Assembly: GCA_033064195.1 (NCBI GenBank)
Contig: JARBJD010000537.1
Location: 1-35,573 of the forward strand
Length of the DNA: 35,573 nt
DNA from: Blattamonas nauphoetae
Lineage: Eukaryota > Preaxostyla > Oxymonadida
Direction: 5' to 3'
In this document: one piece after another, positions 21,188 to 30,587 of the stretch
How the letters are laid out: each line of letters opens with the position of its first letter
How positions within the stretch are numbered: position 1 is the first letter of the stretch
Notes under the pieces: model-generated
Seen by the model: only the letters and a program-made list of their open reading frames with translations
Databases searched by the model: none
Told to the model about the DNA's origin: nothing
Program-made: the position numbers and the translations under genes

Positions 21188-21780
21188 CTTTAAAAGAAGA
21201 GTGAGATAAAATTGACAATAACAACTAGAAAAAAAGCGCACAGAGTACCTCTACAAATCAGTCTCCGGAGACAAAAGTGCCATTTAGCAGAGTTGAGTGG
21301 CGTTCGAGAAAAATGATGGTTTGATAGGACAGATCGGGCCACCATAGGACATGATAGGACAGGACAGGACAATTGTCCTCCCTCGATTTTATTGTTAAAT
21401 TCAGACGCAAATATTGTGAAGGTGTCAAAAAGCTTCAATGTCCTATGGTTTGAGCCCGATTAAGGATTGTCCTATGATTGTCCTTTGGTGGGCAGATCGA
21501 CCCCGTTTCGACAATTTTCGCGATTTTACTCAAAATAACGTGAAAAAACACTAAAGAAAAGATTCTGAAACAGAAAACGTGCATAATTCTCTCATCTTTC
21601 TCCTTATTTTTCGTTTCGGGTATTCACTGACAGACGAGGCAAGCGACAAGTTCAATTCCTGTCATCAGCACTTTTATCCAAATTGTCCTTCTCTTTTTGG
21701 CTGTCCTATAGGACAGGACAGGTTGGACATGCCGACCCAAGCCAAATCTTCTTCTCTCTTCTGATTCATTATCACTTTTA
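21188..21780. repeat. GGACA/TGTCC-rich stretch
   Basis: GGACAGGACAGGAC and TGTCCTAT words cluster at 21325-21375, 21455-21490 and 21680-21730. They include the perfect palindrome TGTCCTATAGGACA at 21702-21715. No gene is supported. The same words recur at 23920-24060 and near 24370-24450, so it looks like a dispersed short repeat family. Confidence 0.55.
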
Positions 21781-21803
21781 CACTTGATTTTAGTCCTTTT
21801 CAA

Positions 21804-22239
21804 CACTCAATCCGTTGATGAGCCCTGGTTCTGTGTCGGATGGAGCTTGCGACATCCTTTACACAAACCAGTGCTCATCAACCTCTTTCTCCGCCACACA
21901 GCAGTTGAAGGAGGACATCGGTTTGTCTTTCGCACTGCGGCGTTTTACAATTGTAACCTTTTGGTGGTTTTCACTTCATTAGTCATTCTGACTTCTCGTT
22001 TTCTCCAGTTTTTCATCCCCGTTGGGGCTTTTCTGGAGTAATGGGTTGATCCCATCCTTTTGCTCATCAACCGCCCCCACTTGGGCAGAACCGGCTCGAT
22101 GATTAACCTCTCGGGTCGGGATTTTTCTTTCAACAGATAAAACTTTTATTATTGTGTTTGTTGATCGGCCAACCCATGGACCGTCTTTTCCGGACCCAGG
22201 GTCTCACTCAATCCGTTGATGAGCACTGGTTTGTGTAAA
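21804..22239. repeat. Short element with direct and inverted GTTGATGAGC repeats
   Basis: A 25-bp segment at 21858-21882 starting TTTACACAAACCAGTGC is the exact reverse complement of 22215-22239. In addition CACTCAATCCGTTGATGAGC at 21804 is repeated in direct orientation at 22205. The 330-bp interior has no clear frame. The layout suits a small non-autonomous foldback or MITE-like element, or a rearranged tandem pair. Confidence 0.6.
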
Positions 22240-22269
22240 TGATGGTGATGGGACAGGGGAGGCCAATGT

Positions 22270-23500
22270 CGAGTATGTCACCTGACAGTGGAGAGTTTAT
22301 ATGCAACATGTGGAGCAGCACGACATGAACTGCTTGTGGGCTGCCTTCTGCTCTTCAATTCGCTCATCCACGCTTTCCAACTGCGATAACGTTGTTGATG
22401 TGGATTAGTGCAAGTGAGACGAGACCCACTGGTTGATGTCATTTCTTGTGTCGGGTTGAGGTGGCGGAGGTGAGCTTTGTTGTTGGAGAATGGGATAATG
22501 AGAATGAAGGAGAGCGACAGTTGCAGGAAGGTTGGAGCGGAGTGACGGAGAAAGAGAGATGATGATAAGTTCATGGAGGGATAGAAGGTTTGCAGGGGAA
22601 CGACTTCGACAGAGACGGACGCACGATGGTGCTTTTGCTGATGTGAGCGAGCACATGAGTGCTTCGCTATCAGCAGGCTGACGTTTCTTTCGCGATTGTC
22701 GTGATGTTGGCAGACATCTGTGAGAGGCAGCGGGCGGTGATTGACAAGCAACCTGAAATTCGCAAGTGTTGAGTATGAACTCCGAGGTTGAGAGTGTCTA
22801 GTTGGCCGGACGAAGCGGATCAAGCTGTGCGGCGGATAGCTGCTGTGGATCCTGCCATGCCACCGAAGGATGGAGAACGGGCCTGGGTAATTCACAGGGT
22901 GTCAGGTTCGAATTCGAAGTAGATGTCATGAGATTGGTCGAAATGAGAATGAATGGTTTGCCGTGTGTGTGAATTGATAGTTATATCATCGGATAATGAA
23001 AATGATATGAAAGATGATTGTGAGATTGCGCTGAAATGGGATGTCGAGTGAGAGATCGAGAATATGAACAGTACATGAACATCCTCTGCATTGATCGAAA
23101 AACAATGATGAAGTGAATCTGTTGAGGGCGAGAAAGGCCGCAGAAATGACAGATATGTTGAAAAACTGGTACACTTCCGTTCTGAAGTTTCTGTTCTGGA
23201 TTTGTGGCATCGGAAGATGTTGAAGAAGAGAAACGGTGATGGCTGTCTGTTATGGAATGAGAGAATGATTGAGAACGAAGAACAAGCGTGTGAATATCAC
23301 TTTGTGAAGTGGATCTGACACGTGACATTTGGGTTTCATTTTGATGATTAGGATGGAAAGGGGTTGGAGATAGGAGATGATATGAAGATATTCAATCCGA
23401 ACAGCAGGCTTTTTCGATAGCGTTGTTGTGTGAACGACTTCGTAGCACATCCTCACGACCTCCATTTCTGACTTGAGTGTGATCAAGATATCTACTCCGA
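22270..23500 (-). pseudogene. Decayed minus-strand host gene, unrecognised
   Basis: From the 5' end: LKSEMEVVRMCYEVVHTTTL (about 23380-23480), then SITDSHHRFSSSTSSDATNP and FQHICHFCGLSRPQQIHFI (about 23120-23260), then LGVHTQHLRISGCLSITARC (about 22720-22800), and finally STTLSQLESVDERIEEQKAA (about 22330-22400), a short coiled coil. The blocks are in several frames with at least five interruptions. The first block is helical. No domain can be named. Confidence 0.35.
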
Positions 23501-24949
23501 ACCAAGAGAGAGAAATAGAAAAATACGAGTGCTAAAACAATGGAGAGGAATACTGATATGATGAATCTTCAATATCTCATTTCTTTCGATCTAGATCATA
23601 TCTGGATTTGAACCAGACACCAATTCCAGACTAATGAAGAGCAAAACACTAATCAAATGGAAAAAAAGACGGAAGGTCAAACTAATTTAGTGAGATTGGC
23701 ATCTATCAAAGGATGTTGTAGTCATGGACAGAGAAGAGAAGAGTGTATGAATTGTTGAGCAGATCCCGATAAATCTTGCTTAAATGGAGACAAATTGAGT
23801 TATTACCAGACAGAAGAAGTGTTGAATGGAGTACTGACTTCAATTCGCGGGATAAGAGGATCTGAAAGAAGCGAGAGGACGAGAACAACTTGACATGGGT
23901 GTGAGGATCAGATCAATCGGACAGGACAGGACATGTCCGATTTGTCCTGTTTTGAGATAAGTATAGATAGTGGATGAACCAATTGAGAGAAAGTTACAGT
24001 GAAAATATAGGGTGCTTGTCCGTTTTTGTCCTCCTCTGTCCTCTCTTGGGCCGATCGTCCTAAAAACCCCTAATTAGGAGTTTGTAGGATAGAGACTCTA
24101 CAGCTCGTGATTCGCCACCAAACCTCTTTTCACGCACTTTAACGCTCTTCTAGACAGATTTAAACGTGGATGAACGAATCTTGAAGGATAGAACCCACTA
24201 CATATTCAGAAAATGGCGAACGAATATTGTACGTTTTGAACTCGTGTTTTATCGCATTCTCTGGCAATGGATAGATCAGACTGGAGATGAGGAGTGTCTG
24301 ACAAACAGAGAGAAGGTAAATTCAGATGAAATGAACGCTTGAAAAGCAGAGTTTCTGAATCGGACAAGACTTCTGTCCTCTGTCCTCAGGATCTGGTGTT
24401 CTGTCCGTCCGCTACACATCATAAATTTCTTTTGTCCTAGGGGTGGACAGCGGTCGGTCCGACTGCTCGTCGACCGACCGACTGCTTTTTCCGATGCGAT
24501 CTTTCCCATTTCTGACAGCACAACACGATCTCCCATCATTTGACCCAAATCACAACAAATGATGATGAATTAGCTTTATCCGTGTTCATTTAGACATTTT
24601 GCGATTTGTCACCGTCCTTTTTACGTATTTCAATTGATCAAACCACAAAAGTCGAACGAAATGACAAATTCAGGATGAGGACAGTAGTGGTATAAGCGAA
24701 ATGGGAACCAAACTGGCATAGGTGATACTCCTAGGAGAATTGGAACGAGAAATCATTTTGAATCTCAGAGCCAATTGATTTTTTTTCATATGACTCATTC
24801 TAATTTCCATCTCACTTACTACTGAAAATATTGACATTTCAGAGTAGTCAATATTTGGCCGTAAATTCAAAAATAAAGGCGAAAAACGGACCTCTTGAAA
24901 AGTGTCTTTTTTGAAGCAAATGTTGAGTACTTTTAGAAAACAACGTCGA
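23501..24949. other. Non-coding stretch before the virus-like element
   Basis: No gene is supported. It holds a GGACA cluster at 23914-24060 (ATCGGACA and its complement TGTCCGAT as inverted arms at 23914-23942) and a strong stem-loop at 24452-24479. The left limit of the virus-like element may lie in this interval, but no terminal repeat can be shown. Confidence 0.45.
24452..24479. repeat. GC-rich stem-loop followed by a T-run
   Basis: GGTCGGTCCGAC and GTCGACCGACC pair with one bulged base around the loop TGCTC. GACTGCTTTTT follows, so it could act as an RNA end signal. Confidence 0.5.
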
Positions 24950-24952
24950 TTT

Positions 24953-24984
24953 CTTTTTTTATTCAATTTTTTAATTTGTATAAA
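24953..24984 (+). promoter_or_regulatory. AT-rich box before the repeat protein
   Basis: TTTTTTAATTTGTATAAA directly abuts the ATG at 24985. It is nearly identical to the box at 27262-27284 and similar to those before the minus-strand genes. Confidence 0.6.
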
Positions 24985-25578
24985 ATGAGCAGCGTCTTGA
25001 CACCAACACAACTACTGGAAATTTTGGACAAAGAAGATTTGAAAATGAAATCACCTCCAACTCTCAATCGACAAGGAACAACATATCTCACAGGAAGCAC
25101 TTTCGAATACTATCTCGAAGAGAAACCAGATGAAACTTGTCAAGTGTACGTCAATAGTTTCGTCAAAGGATACAGACCACATCTGAATCGCCAGAAATAT
25201 CTTCGACCAGCTAATCGTTGTACAAAAGAGAAGCTTATTGAATCAATGAAAAATGAGAATTGTGAACTCATTTCTGAATACACTCATTCAAGTACCCCAG
25301 TATCATATCGACATGAAGGAATCGAATGGATAGTGATCCCATCAAAATGGATGAAAGGATTCAGAACTCACAAAAACAAACGAAAACGATACACACAATC
25401 GTTTGTTGAAAATGAATTGAAAAAAGAGAATTGTGAACTCATTGGAACATACACAAAGGTACTTGAGCCATTCAAATACCGCGATTTACGAACAAAGAAT
25501 GAGTTTTACGTTCGCTTGGACAATTGGTTGTATTTTGGAGACCGTCCTCACTTGAGAAAGTACCACGAAAGGTCATGA
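24985..25578 (+). CDS. Repeat-module protein of the virus-like element (197 aa)
   Basis: The ATG at 24985 is chosen because the AT-rich box ends directly before it. At least two tandem modules of about 45-50 residues are visible. One has ENCELISEYTHSSTPVSYRH followed by WIVIPSKWMKGFRTHKNK. The next has ENCELIGTYTKVLEPFKYRD followed by FYVRLDNWLYFGDRPHLRK. The N-terminal part (VYVNSFVKGYRPHLNRQK) looks like the end of a third. The pattern leucine-x-x-Tyr-x(5)-Pro-x-x-Tyr/Phe-Arg, then a Trp strand and a basic end, recalls the short repeats next to zinc ribbons in viral and phage DNA-binding or nuclease proteins, but the zinc cysteines are absent. Nucleic-acid binding is an inference. A fragment of a sister copy lies at 27285. 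Confidence 0.7.
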   Translation: MSSVLTPTQLLEILDKEDLKMKSPPTLNRQGTTYLTGSTFEYYLEEKPDETCQVYVNSFVKGYRPHLNRQKYLRPANRCTKEKLIESMKNENCELISEYTHSSTPVSYRHEGIEWIVIPSKWMKGFRTHKNKRKRYTQSFVENELKKENCELIGTYTKVLEPFKYRDLRTKNEFYVRLDNWLYFGDRPHLRKYHERS

Positions 25579-27261
25579 AAATACTGAAAATCTATTTTTG
25601 ACCACAAATCACTGAAATCCAACATGATAACCATTTCGAAAAATTCTGAAAAAGATTCTAAAATCTCGGGGACACTGTCGGTCCTCGATCAAGACAATCC
25701 TGATGAAAATCGGTTGAGAATTCGTCGAACTGTGTACCGAACTTAGGTCCAAAAAGTGACGAAAAAGTCGATGTTCGGATTTCGCCACTATGAACAAATT
25801 TCTGTCTCAAATTGCGTTCAAACACGTTCTAAAATTACGAAATTGATGTTGATTGGTGAAATTTTAGGAAAAAAGCACTTTTGAAAAAAAAGTTTGATCC
25901 GATCCCACAACATATTTTGAAAATGACAAAATTTTTAAGGAGGAGAAAGTGACGTCTCGCTCTTCTCCAACACGTCACTTTTCGCCCTCTGATGGTCTCA
26001 AAACGTGTCAAATCGGTAGTGGACAGGTATTCGCGTCATTCGGTTCTGACGATCCTCGACACACGATCGTTTTCACAATTTTTCATCAATTTTCATTTCT
26101 CATTGATTTCACGTCAACCACTTCACAATCGCACTCAAGCGACGCTTTTTTGAGAATTCTGGTTGTACAGCACCTATAGTTCGCTCTGGAGGGTCGGTTT
26201 TTCGATCACACTTGTGACGACACATTTGCACCAACATTTTGACACTATGGATTTTTTGATCTGAATTTCGTTACAAATCCTTCTTTCTCACGGTATGAGT
26301 GAGGTGTGCTCGAATTTTGAGGAGATTTTGTCGGATAGTTCTCCCATAAAGTCACTTTTTCATGTTTTCACTTCTCAACTTTTGACCGTTTTTGTCACTT
26401 CAAAACAGGCTGTAGTCCCTTTCATTTCATCACTTTTGCTCCCCATTTCACATCTGATCTGTTCATCATTCCTCTTCATTTTGCTCAATTCACTTCCATT
26501 TTGTGGGCCGTTCTCACTTCACTAGCACATCATTTTGTTGCATTTTTCATCACTTTTTTCACAAAAACAGAGTAAAAGAAAGCGAAACAACCAACAATGA
26601 AACGGGCAAGTCTGAAACTGAGAGTGAAAATGACGAACGTGAAAATGACGTGAAATGTGACACCAATAGTGAAAATGTCGCTTGTGTTCTCGGTTTTATG
26701 TCTTAAAAACAACAAAATTGATTCAAAAAAGTATGTGACATGTTGGATTTTCCGGAAAAATACCGAGATATGAAGTGAGCCGTTGAATGGCGGATCTCTG
26801 CAAAAGTCCGGAAAACTCAGTAAACGAGAATTAGTGTGTTGTATTTGAGAAAAAGTTACAGAGAAAGAAACATGAATGAAGTGGTAAAAAAGAGGAAACA
26901 ACGAGAAAACGAAGACGGAAGTGGTCATGAAAATGAAACAATAACTAGTGAAAATGAAGTGACAATTCAATCAAAAACGAGTTAAACAGAGCTGAAAAAA
27001 GAGAGAAATGAGAGTGACATACTGCTTTTAACATAAAAGTGCAGAGATCTGATGACGATCCAAAAACCTCGAATATCTCTGCAAAAGTTCGGAAAAAGGA
27101 AAAAATGAAGCATACCACGATGATCCTACAGTTCCAGAGATTCCGAAACGCGAAGAATCAGAACGAAACTATCACTTGTGAGAAATGAGTGATCGAACCC
27201 ATTGATCCTCGATTTCAACGAAAAATCCAAAACTGAGAAATCAATGAAAGAATTTTCATTT
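25579..27261. other. AT-rich gap inside the element with worn coding debris
   Basis: There is no confident gene. A Ser/Phe-rich frame at 26295-26525 and two Glu/Asn-rich snippets (near 26580-26680 and 26871-26985, NEVVKKRKQRENEDGSG) may be remains. The word ATCTCTGCAAAAGT-C/T-CGGAAAA occurs at about 26786 and 27073, two near copies 287 bp apart. Whether this is element or host sequence is unclear. Confidence 0.4.
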
Positions 27262-27284
27262 TTGAATTTTTTAATTTGTATTAA
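27262..27284 (+). promoter_or_regulatory. AT-rich box before the fibre-side locus
   Basis: GAATTTTTTAATTTGTATT directly abuts the ATG at 27285 and matches the box at 24953-24984. Confidence 0.6.
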
Positions 27285-28342
27285 ATGAATCCAACTGCGA
27301 TGTACAAAGAAAGACGTCGAGTATGTTCAGAACAAGCATTAATTGAATCAATGAAGGAAGAGAACTGTTCACTGGTCTCTGAGTATGTCAGAAATAATGT
27401 GCCGGTGACGTATGTTCATGAGGGAATCAAGAATTGTTAATTCTAATGAAAGAGCAAACAAAAATGAATCGACAAAAATACAATTCACAAATGATTGAGA
27501 AAATGATTGATCACAATCTCTCTACAACCAGCGAGAATTCGGCAGTGATTGAATCACTTCAGAAGACAACAGAAGCGCACAAGACAGCGATATCTTCAAT
27601 CCAAAAAGTGGTGAGCACAAATGGATCAATCACTTGTTCCGCTGGTATTACAACACCAACAATTGGAGGATTGATCAACGTGAATGGAGCGAAGTGGAAC
27701 ATATCAGAGGGATCACTTCCGAAGTATCCTGGAACATATCCAGCTTCAACATTTAAGTCTGGCATATCAATCTCACAATCGATTTCAGAAACATCTGGAA
27801 TTCAGTTCAATGGTGATGGAATAATTCTGTGGTCACCGTGTGACTCACCAGCTTTGTAATACTACGATGAGGACGCTGGTTCAGGAGTGTTTTCAATATC
27901 ACCAACAGGAAGTTTTTCTCAGTTGTCAGACAGAAGAGTCAAAAGAAATATTGAACCATACCCTGATGTTCTTGAGCAACTGAATACAGTCGAAATTGTG
28001 CAGTATCAGTTCAACACATTCGACTCGAAGATCAACAAAGTTACAAGACAAATTGAAAATGAGACAGATGAAGAACACTTGAAGAACTGTAAAGAGAAAT
28101 GTGAATGTTTGAAGAAGGAAAGTGAGAAGAAACACATTGGTGTATTTGCTCAACAGATCCAAGAAATATTCCCAGAAGTCGTGAATGATTCCAATCCAAA
28201 TTGTCTTCAAGTTGATTATGCAGAACTCTCTTGCTTCTGTATCAAAGCCATACAGGAACTGAGTAGCATTGTCGGACAACAACAGACACTCATAAATGAA
28301 CTCATTCAAAAATATAATTCACTGACTAATACCATGACGTAG
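27285..28342 (+). pseudogene. Fibre-like locus with peptidase S74 chaperone domain, broken
   Basis: The locus starts with a short piece of the module seen in the repeat protein (ESMKEENCSLVSEYVRNNVP). It then shows a coiled-coil stretch with IEKMIDHNLSTTSENSAVIE, a glycine/serine beta-rich region, and a C-terminal peptidase S74 domain. That domain has SDRRVKRNIEPYPDVLEQL, with the Ser and Lys five residues apart as in the self-cleaving dyad, then HIGVFAQQIQEIFPEVV, and a final helix. In phages and some large DNA viruses S74 domains trimerise fibre or spike proteins and are then cut off. The locus is broken, with about two breaks. It faces the 136-aa gene tail to tail across 55 bp. Confidence 0.7.
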
Positions 28343-28363
28343 TCATACTAGTCTCGCTGAGGT

Positions 28364-28385
28364 TTCGAACCCGACTGGGGTCGAG
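28364..28385. repeat. 22-bp exact repeat with hairpin, copy 1
   Basis: TTCGAACCC-GACT-GGGGTCGAG: the arms pair over eight positions with one mismatch. The identical 22 bp occur at 32940-32961. On the minus strand this copy reads GGTTCGAAACC, a perfect match to the polymerase III B-box consensus. It lies between two convergent genes. Confidence 0.7.
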
Positions 28386-28397
28386 AAATGCGAAGCA

Positions 28398-28808
28398 TTA
28401 ATACTCCAACATGAGATCAACCAGAAATTCATAGTACTCTTTGATTATTTTTCCATTGATTGTCTCGGTTGTTTCCAACTCGATTGATTCACCAGAACTG
28501 TCTTTGAACCAGATCTTCACAATTGATTGTCGAGTAGTTAATTCCCACTTCTTTCGCTTCGCAATCTGTTCGTTGCAGAAAGCAACATATGAGTCATTGA
28601 ATGCATCAGTCTGGATCCAATCACCGTGGATTGTAATGTGCTGAGGAATGTCTTTTGATACCACTGTTGTAGAACCATTTATCTCTTCTTTCACATGGAT
28701 TAGTGTGCAGTCGAGGAAATGAATGTATTTTTGATTTCGAGAATTGGTAAAATCAGGAGGGAGTTGAGCAGTGTGAGAATTCTGAATTGAGAAATAGCGT
28801 TTGACCAT
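28398..28808 (-). CDS. 136-aa protein of the virus-like element, possible minor capsid
   Basis: It starts at an ATG just behind the AT-rich box and ends tail to tail with the fibre locus. The sequence is strand-rich in its middle (KYIHFLDCTLIHVKEE; PQHITIHGDWIQTDAF; SIVKIWFKDSSGESIEL) and closes with a helix (IIKEYYEFLVDLMLEY). No family is recognised. Position beside the capsid genes and a beta-rich make-up would suit a small jelly-roll or vertex protein, but that is a guess. The frame is open over its whole length. Confidence 0.65.
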   Translation of the reverse strand: MVKRYFSIQNSHTAQLPPDFTNSRNQKYIHFLDCTLIHVKEEINGSTTVVSKDIPQHITIHGDWIQTDAFNDSYVAFCNEQIAKRKKWELTTRQSIVKIWFKDSSGESIELETTETINGKIIKEYYEFLVDLMLEY

Positions 28809-28813
28809 CTTGG

Positions 28814-28834
28814 TTTTCTACAAAAATAAAATAT
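28814..28834 (-). promoter_or_regulatory. AT-rich box before the 136-aa gene
   Basis: On the minus strand it reads ATATTTTATTTTTGTAGAAA and lies five bases before the ATG. Confidence 0.6.
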
Positions 28835-28846
28835 CATATTTGATTC

Positions 28847-30535
28847 TTAATAACCTCTCTTCACTTCTTCATACGCTTCTTGGAGTCGACGATCAATGAC
28901 ATATCGCACTCTGGGTTGTCCATTCTCAATCCAGAACAGCCAGTATGTAGCCTGATGCAATGCCAAAATGGGTGGAGGAGGACCTTCTGGAGTTGATGTG
29001 AAATATGGATCAAGTTCTCCCTGATTGATTGGTGTTCCTCTGTAGACGATATTCACTGATTCTGCTGTTGAGATACCTTCTTCACCACCAGCGATTTCAC
29101 TTCGATCTGTTGGAACCATGAATGTGAAACATGTTGCATCTGTTACTGGTTTTGTTCTCTTATATTCCTTTGCTTTATAGTCAAACATTCGAGTTGAACA
29201 AATTGAATTTTCAAACTCTTCTGTTGCGGAACAACCAATGAAATCTCCGTTCACCATCATCATTTGATAGAACTCTGGTGAGATTGTTGACATTGGGAAA
29301 TTGGGAAAGTTGGATCCAAGCATTTCGAAATGACCAACATAGTGAGGATTTCTGAAGACTGTACATTCGTTAGGTCTTTCAGGGAACAAGCACATTAGAT
29401 TCATCAGATTGTTGAGTTTGATACTGATGTTTGATCTCACTCCCATTGCGTTCGCTTTAGTTTGGAATGATTGTGTGTCAATTCTTTCTGCTTTCATGAC
29501 ATACAGAGTCTTCGAATATGTGTTGAAGAGGGATTGTTTTGTTGCATCAGTGATTTGATATCCATAGCAAATTGTTGAGACTTTGTCCACCGAAGAGGAT
29601 TGAACAGTGCAAGTGAAACTTATGGCTCCAACCTCAGCGACTGTACTGGCAGGTGGAGCATAGCTCCTTTTACTGCTAGCTTTCAGTACTGGATTTCCTA
29701 TCTGTGTAAATTCCTGTGTTACTGGAGAAAAGTCCCCATCAGACATCAAGAGCATGTTGGTTTGATCCGACATACTTGTCAAGTCTTTATCTGGAAACAA
29801 TTCACGGCAACCTTGTGAAGATTTTCGAATGACAGTTGAATGTTGAATTGGACAGTACACTAGTGAATCAGTTGTCAAGTGAAATCTTAAACGTAAATTA
29901 CCAAAGATTGAATTGGGATATTGATCAAATGTACTCAGTGGAAGGAGATTCACAAATGGAATAACCAACGGAATTGTCTTTGTGAGTTTATTTGTGGATT
30001 TATTGACGGGAACATAGTAGAATCCGCACACACTCTGATCCATTCTCTGAACATTTTCCCAAAGACTGTAGCAGTGCTTCATATTGTTTTTCTCTTCGTA
30101 CGACTTGAATGTGTGATACAGAAATGATTCGTGAACATGATTGTTCTGAAGTGAATTGTCAATAATGTTTCCATGACTGTCGACGAGTCTCATATCTCGA
30201 ATTGAATCTGAGGATGATTTGTATCCGACGAAGATTCCTGATAGTCCGACGTACTCTCCTGTTTCACTACTCGTATATGAATATGGAACAGTAATCGTGA
30301 GATCAATTCGCAAATGACTCTTCATAAATTCAGTATCATCATGTCCGTCATAGCACAGTGGAACTTCAATCTCATCTCCAATTCTGCATGGCATGGGAGG
30401 ATTTGTAGGATGCACTTCTTGGATGGAGTAGATGTGAGGTTCTGAATCCCACTGTTTCGGCAGATATGATTGCACTTCGATTTGCTCAATTAATGTCGAT
30501 GTTGGTTTGGATTGATTTGATCTGATACTTCTCAT
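28847..30535 (-). CDS. Capsid-like protein 1 of the virus-like element (562 aa)
   Basis: Likely a double-jelly-roll major capsid protein. No direct family signature is seen; the call rests on length, strand-rich sequence, context next to a packaging ATPase, and full-length similarity to its neighbour. Shared blocks include GDEIEVPL near residue 53, LSGIFVGYKSSSDSIRDM near 98, HCYSLWENVQRMDQSVCGFY near 158, FGNLRLRFHLTTDSLVYCPI near 220, and the C-terminal PPPPILALHQATYWLF followed by PRVRYV. The last block matches PAPILATTATTWWVF and PRVEYY in the neighbour. The gene is open throughout, is 52 bp downstream of its paralog, and has its own promoter-like box. Capsids with two different such paralogs would have mixed capsomers. 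Confidence 0.7.
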   Translation of the reverse strand: MRSIRSNQSKPTSTLIEQIEVQSYLPKQWDSEPHIYSIQEVHPTNPPMPCRIGDEIEVPLCYDGHDDTEFMKSHLRIDLTITVPYSYTSSETGEYVGLSGIFVGYKSSSDSIRDMRLVDSHGNIIDNSLQNNHVHESFLYHTFKSYEEKNNMKHCYSLWENVQRMDQSVCGFYYVPVNKSTNKLTKTIPLVIPFVNLLPLSTFDQYPNSIFGNLRLRFHLTTDSLVYCPIQHSTVIRKSSQGCRELFPDKDLTSMSDQTNMLLMSDGDFSPVTQEFTQIGNPVLKASSKRSYAPPASTVAEVGAISFTCTVQSSSVDKVSTICYGYQITDATKQSLFNTYSKTLYVMKAERIDTQSFQTKANAMGVRSNISIKLNNLMNLMCLFPERPNECTVFRNPHYVGHFEMLGSNFPNFPMSTISPEFYQMMMVNGDFIGCSATEEFENSICSTRMFDYKAKEYKRTKPVTDATCFTFMVPTDRSEIAGGEEGISTAESVNIVYRGTPINQGELDPYFTSTPEGPPPPILALHQATYWLFWIENGQPRVRYVIDRRLQEAYEEVKRGY

Positions 30536-30554
30536 TTATAGAAAAATAAAAAAT
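30536..30554 (-). promoter_or_regulatory. AT-rich box before capsid-like gene 1
   Basis: On the minus strand it reads GTATTTTTTATTTTTCTATAA and abuts the ATG at 30535. Confidence 0.62.
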
Positions 30555-30587
30555 ACAATATCAATAATTTCTTTTCCTGTTTTGTCT

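Noticed and set aside
24976-24984. Upstream TTG start for the repeat protein
   Set aside because: The three extra codons lie inside the AT-rich promoter box, and the ATG at 24985 directly follows it.
28364-28400. tRNA gene suggested by GGTTCGAA
   Set aside because: The T-stem does not pair beyond two bases, and no acceptor stem, anticodon arm or A-box lies at the right distance on either strand.
29600-30127. Plus-strand small frames inside the capsid genes
   Set aside because: They are short shadows opposite a long open frame with paralog support.
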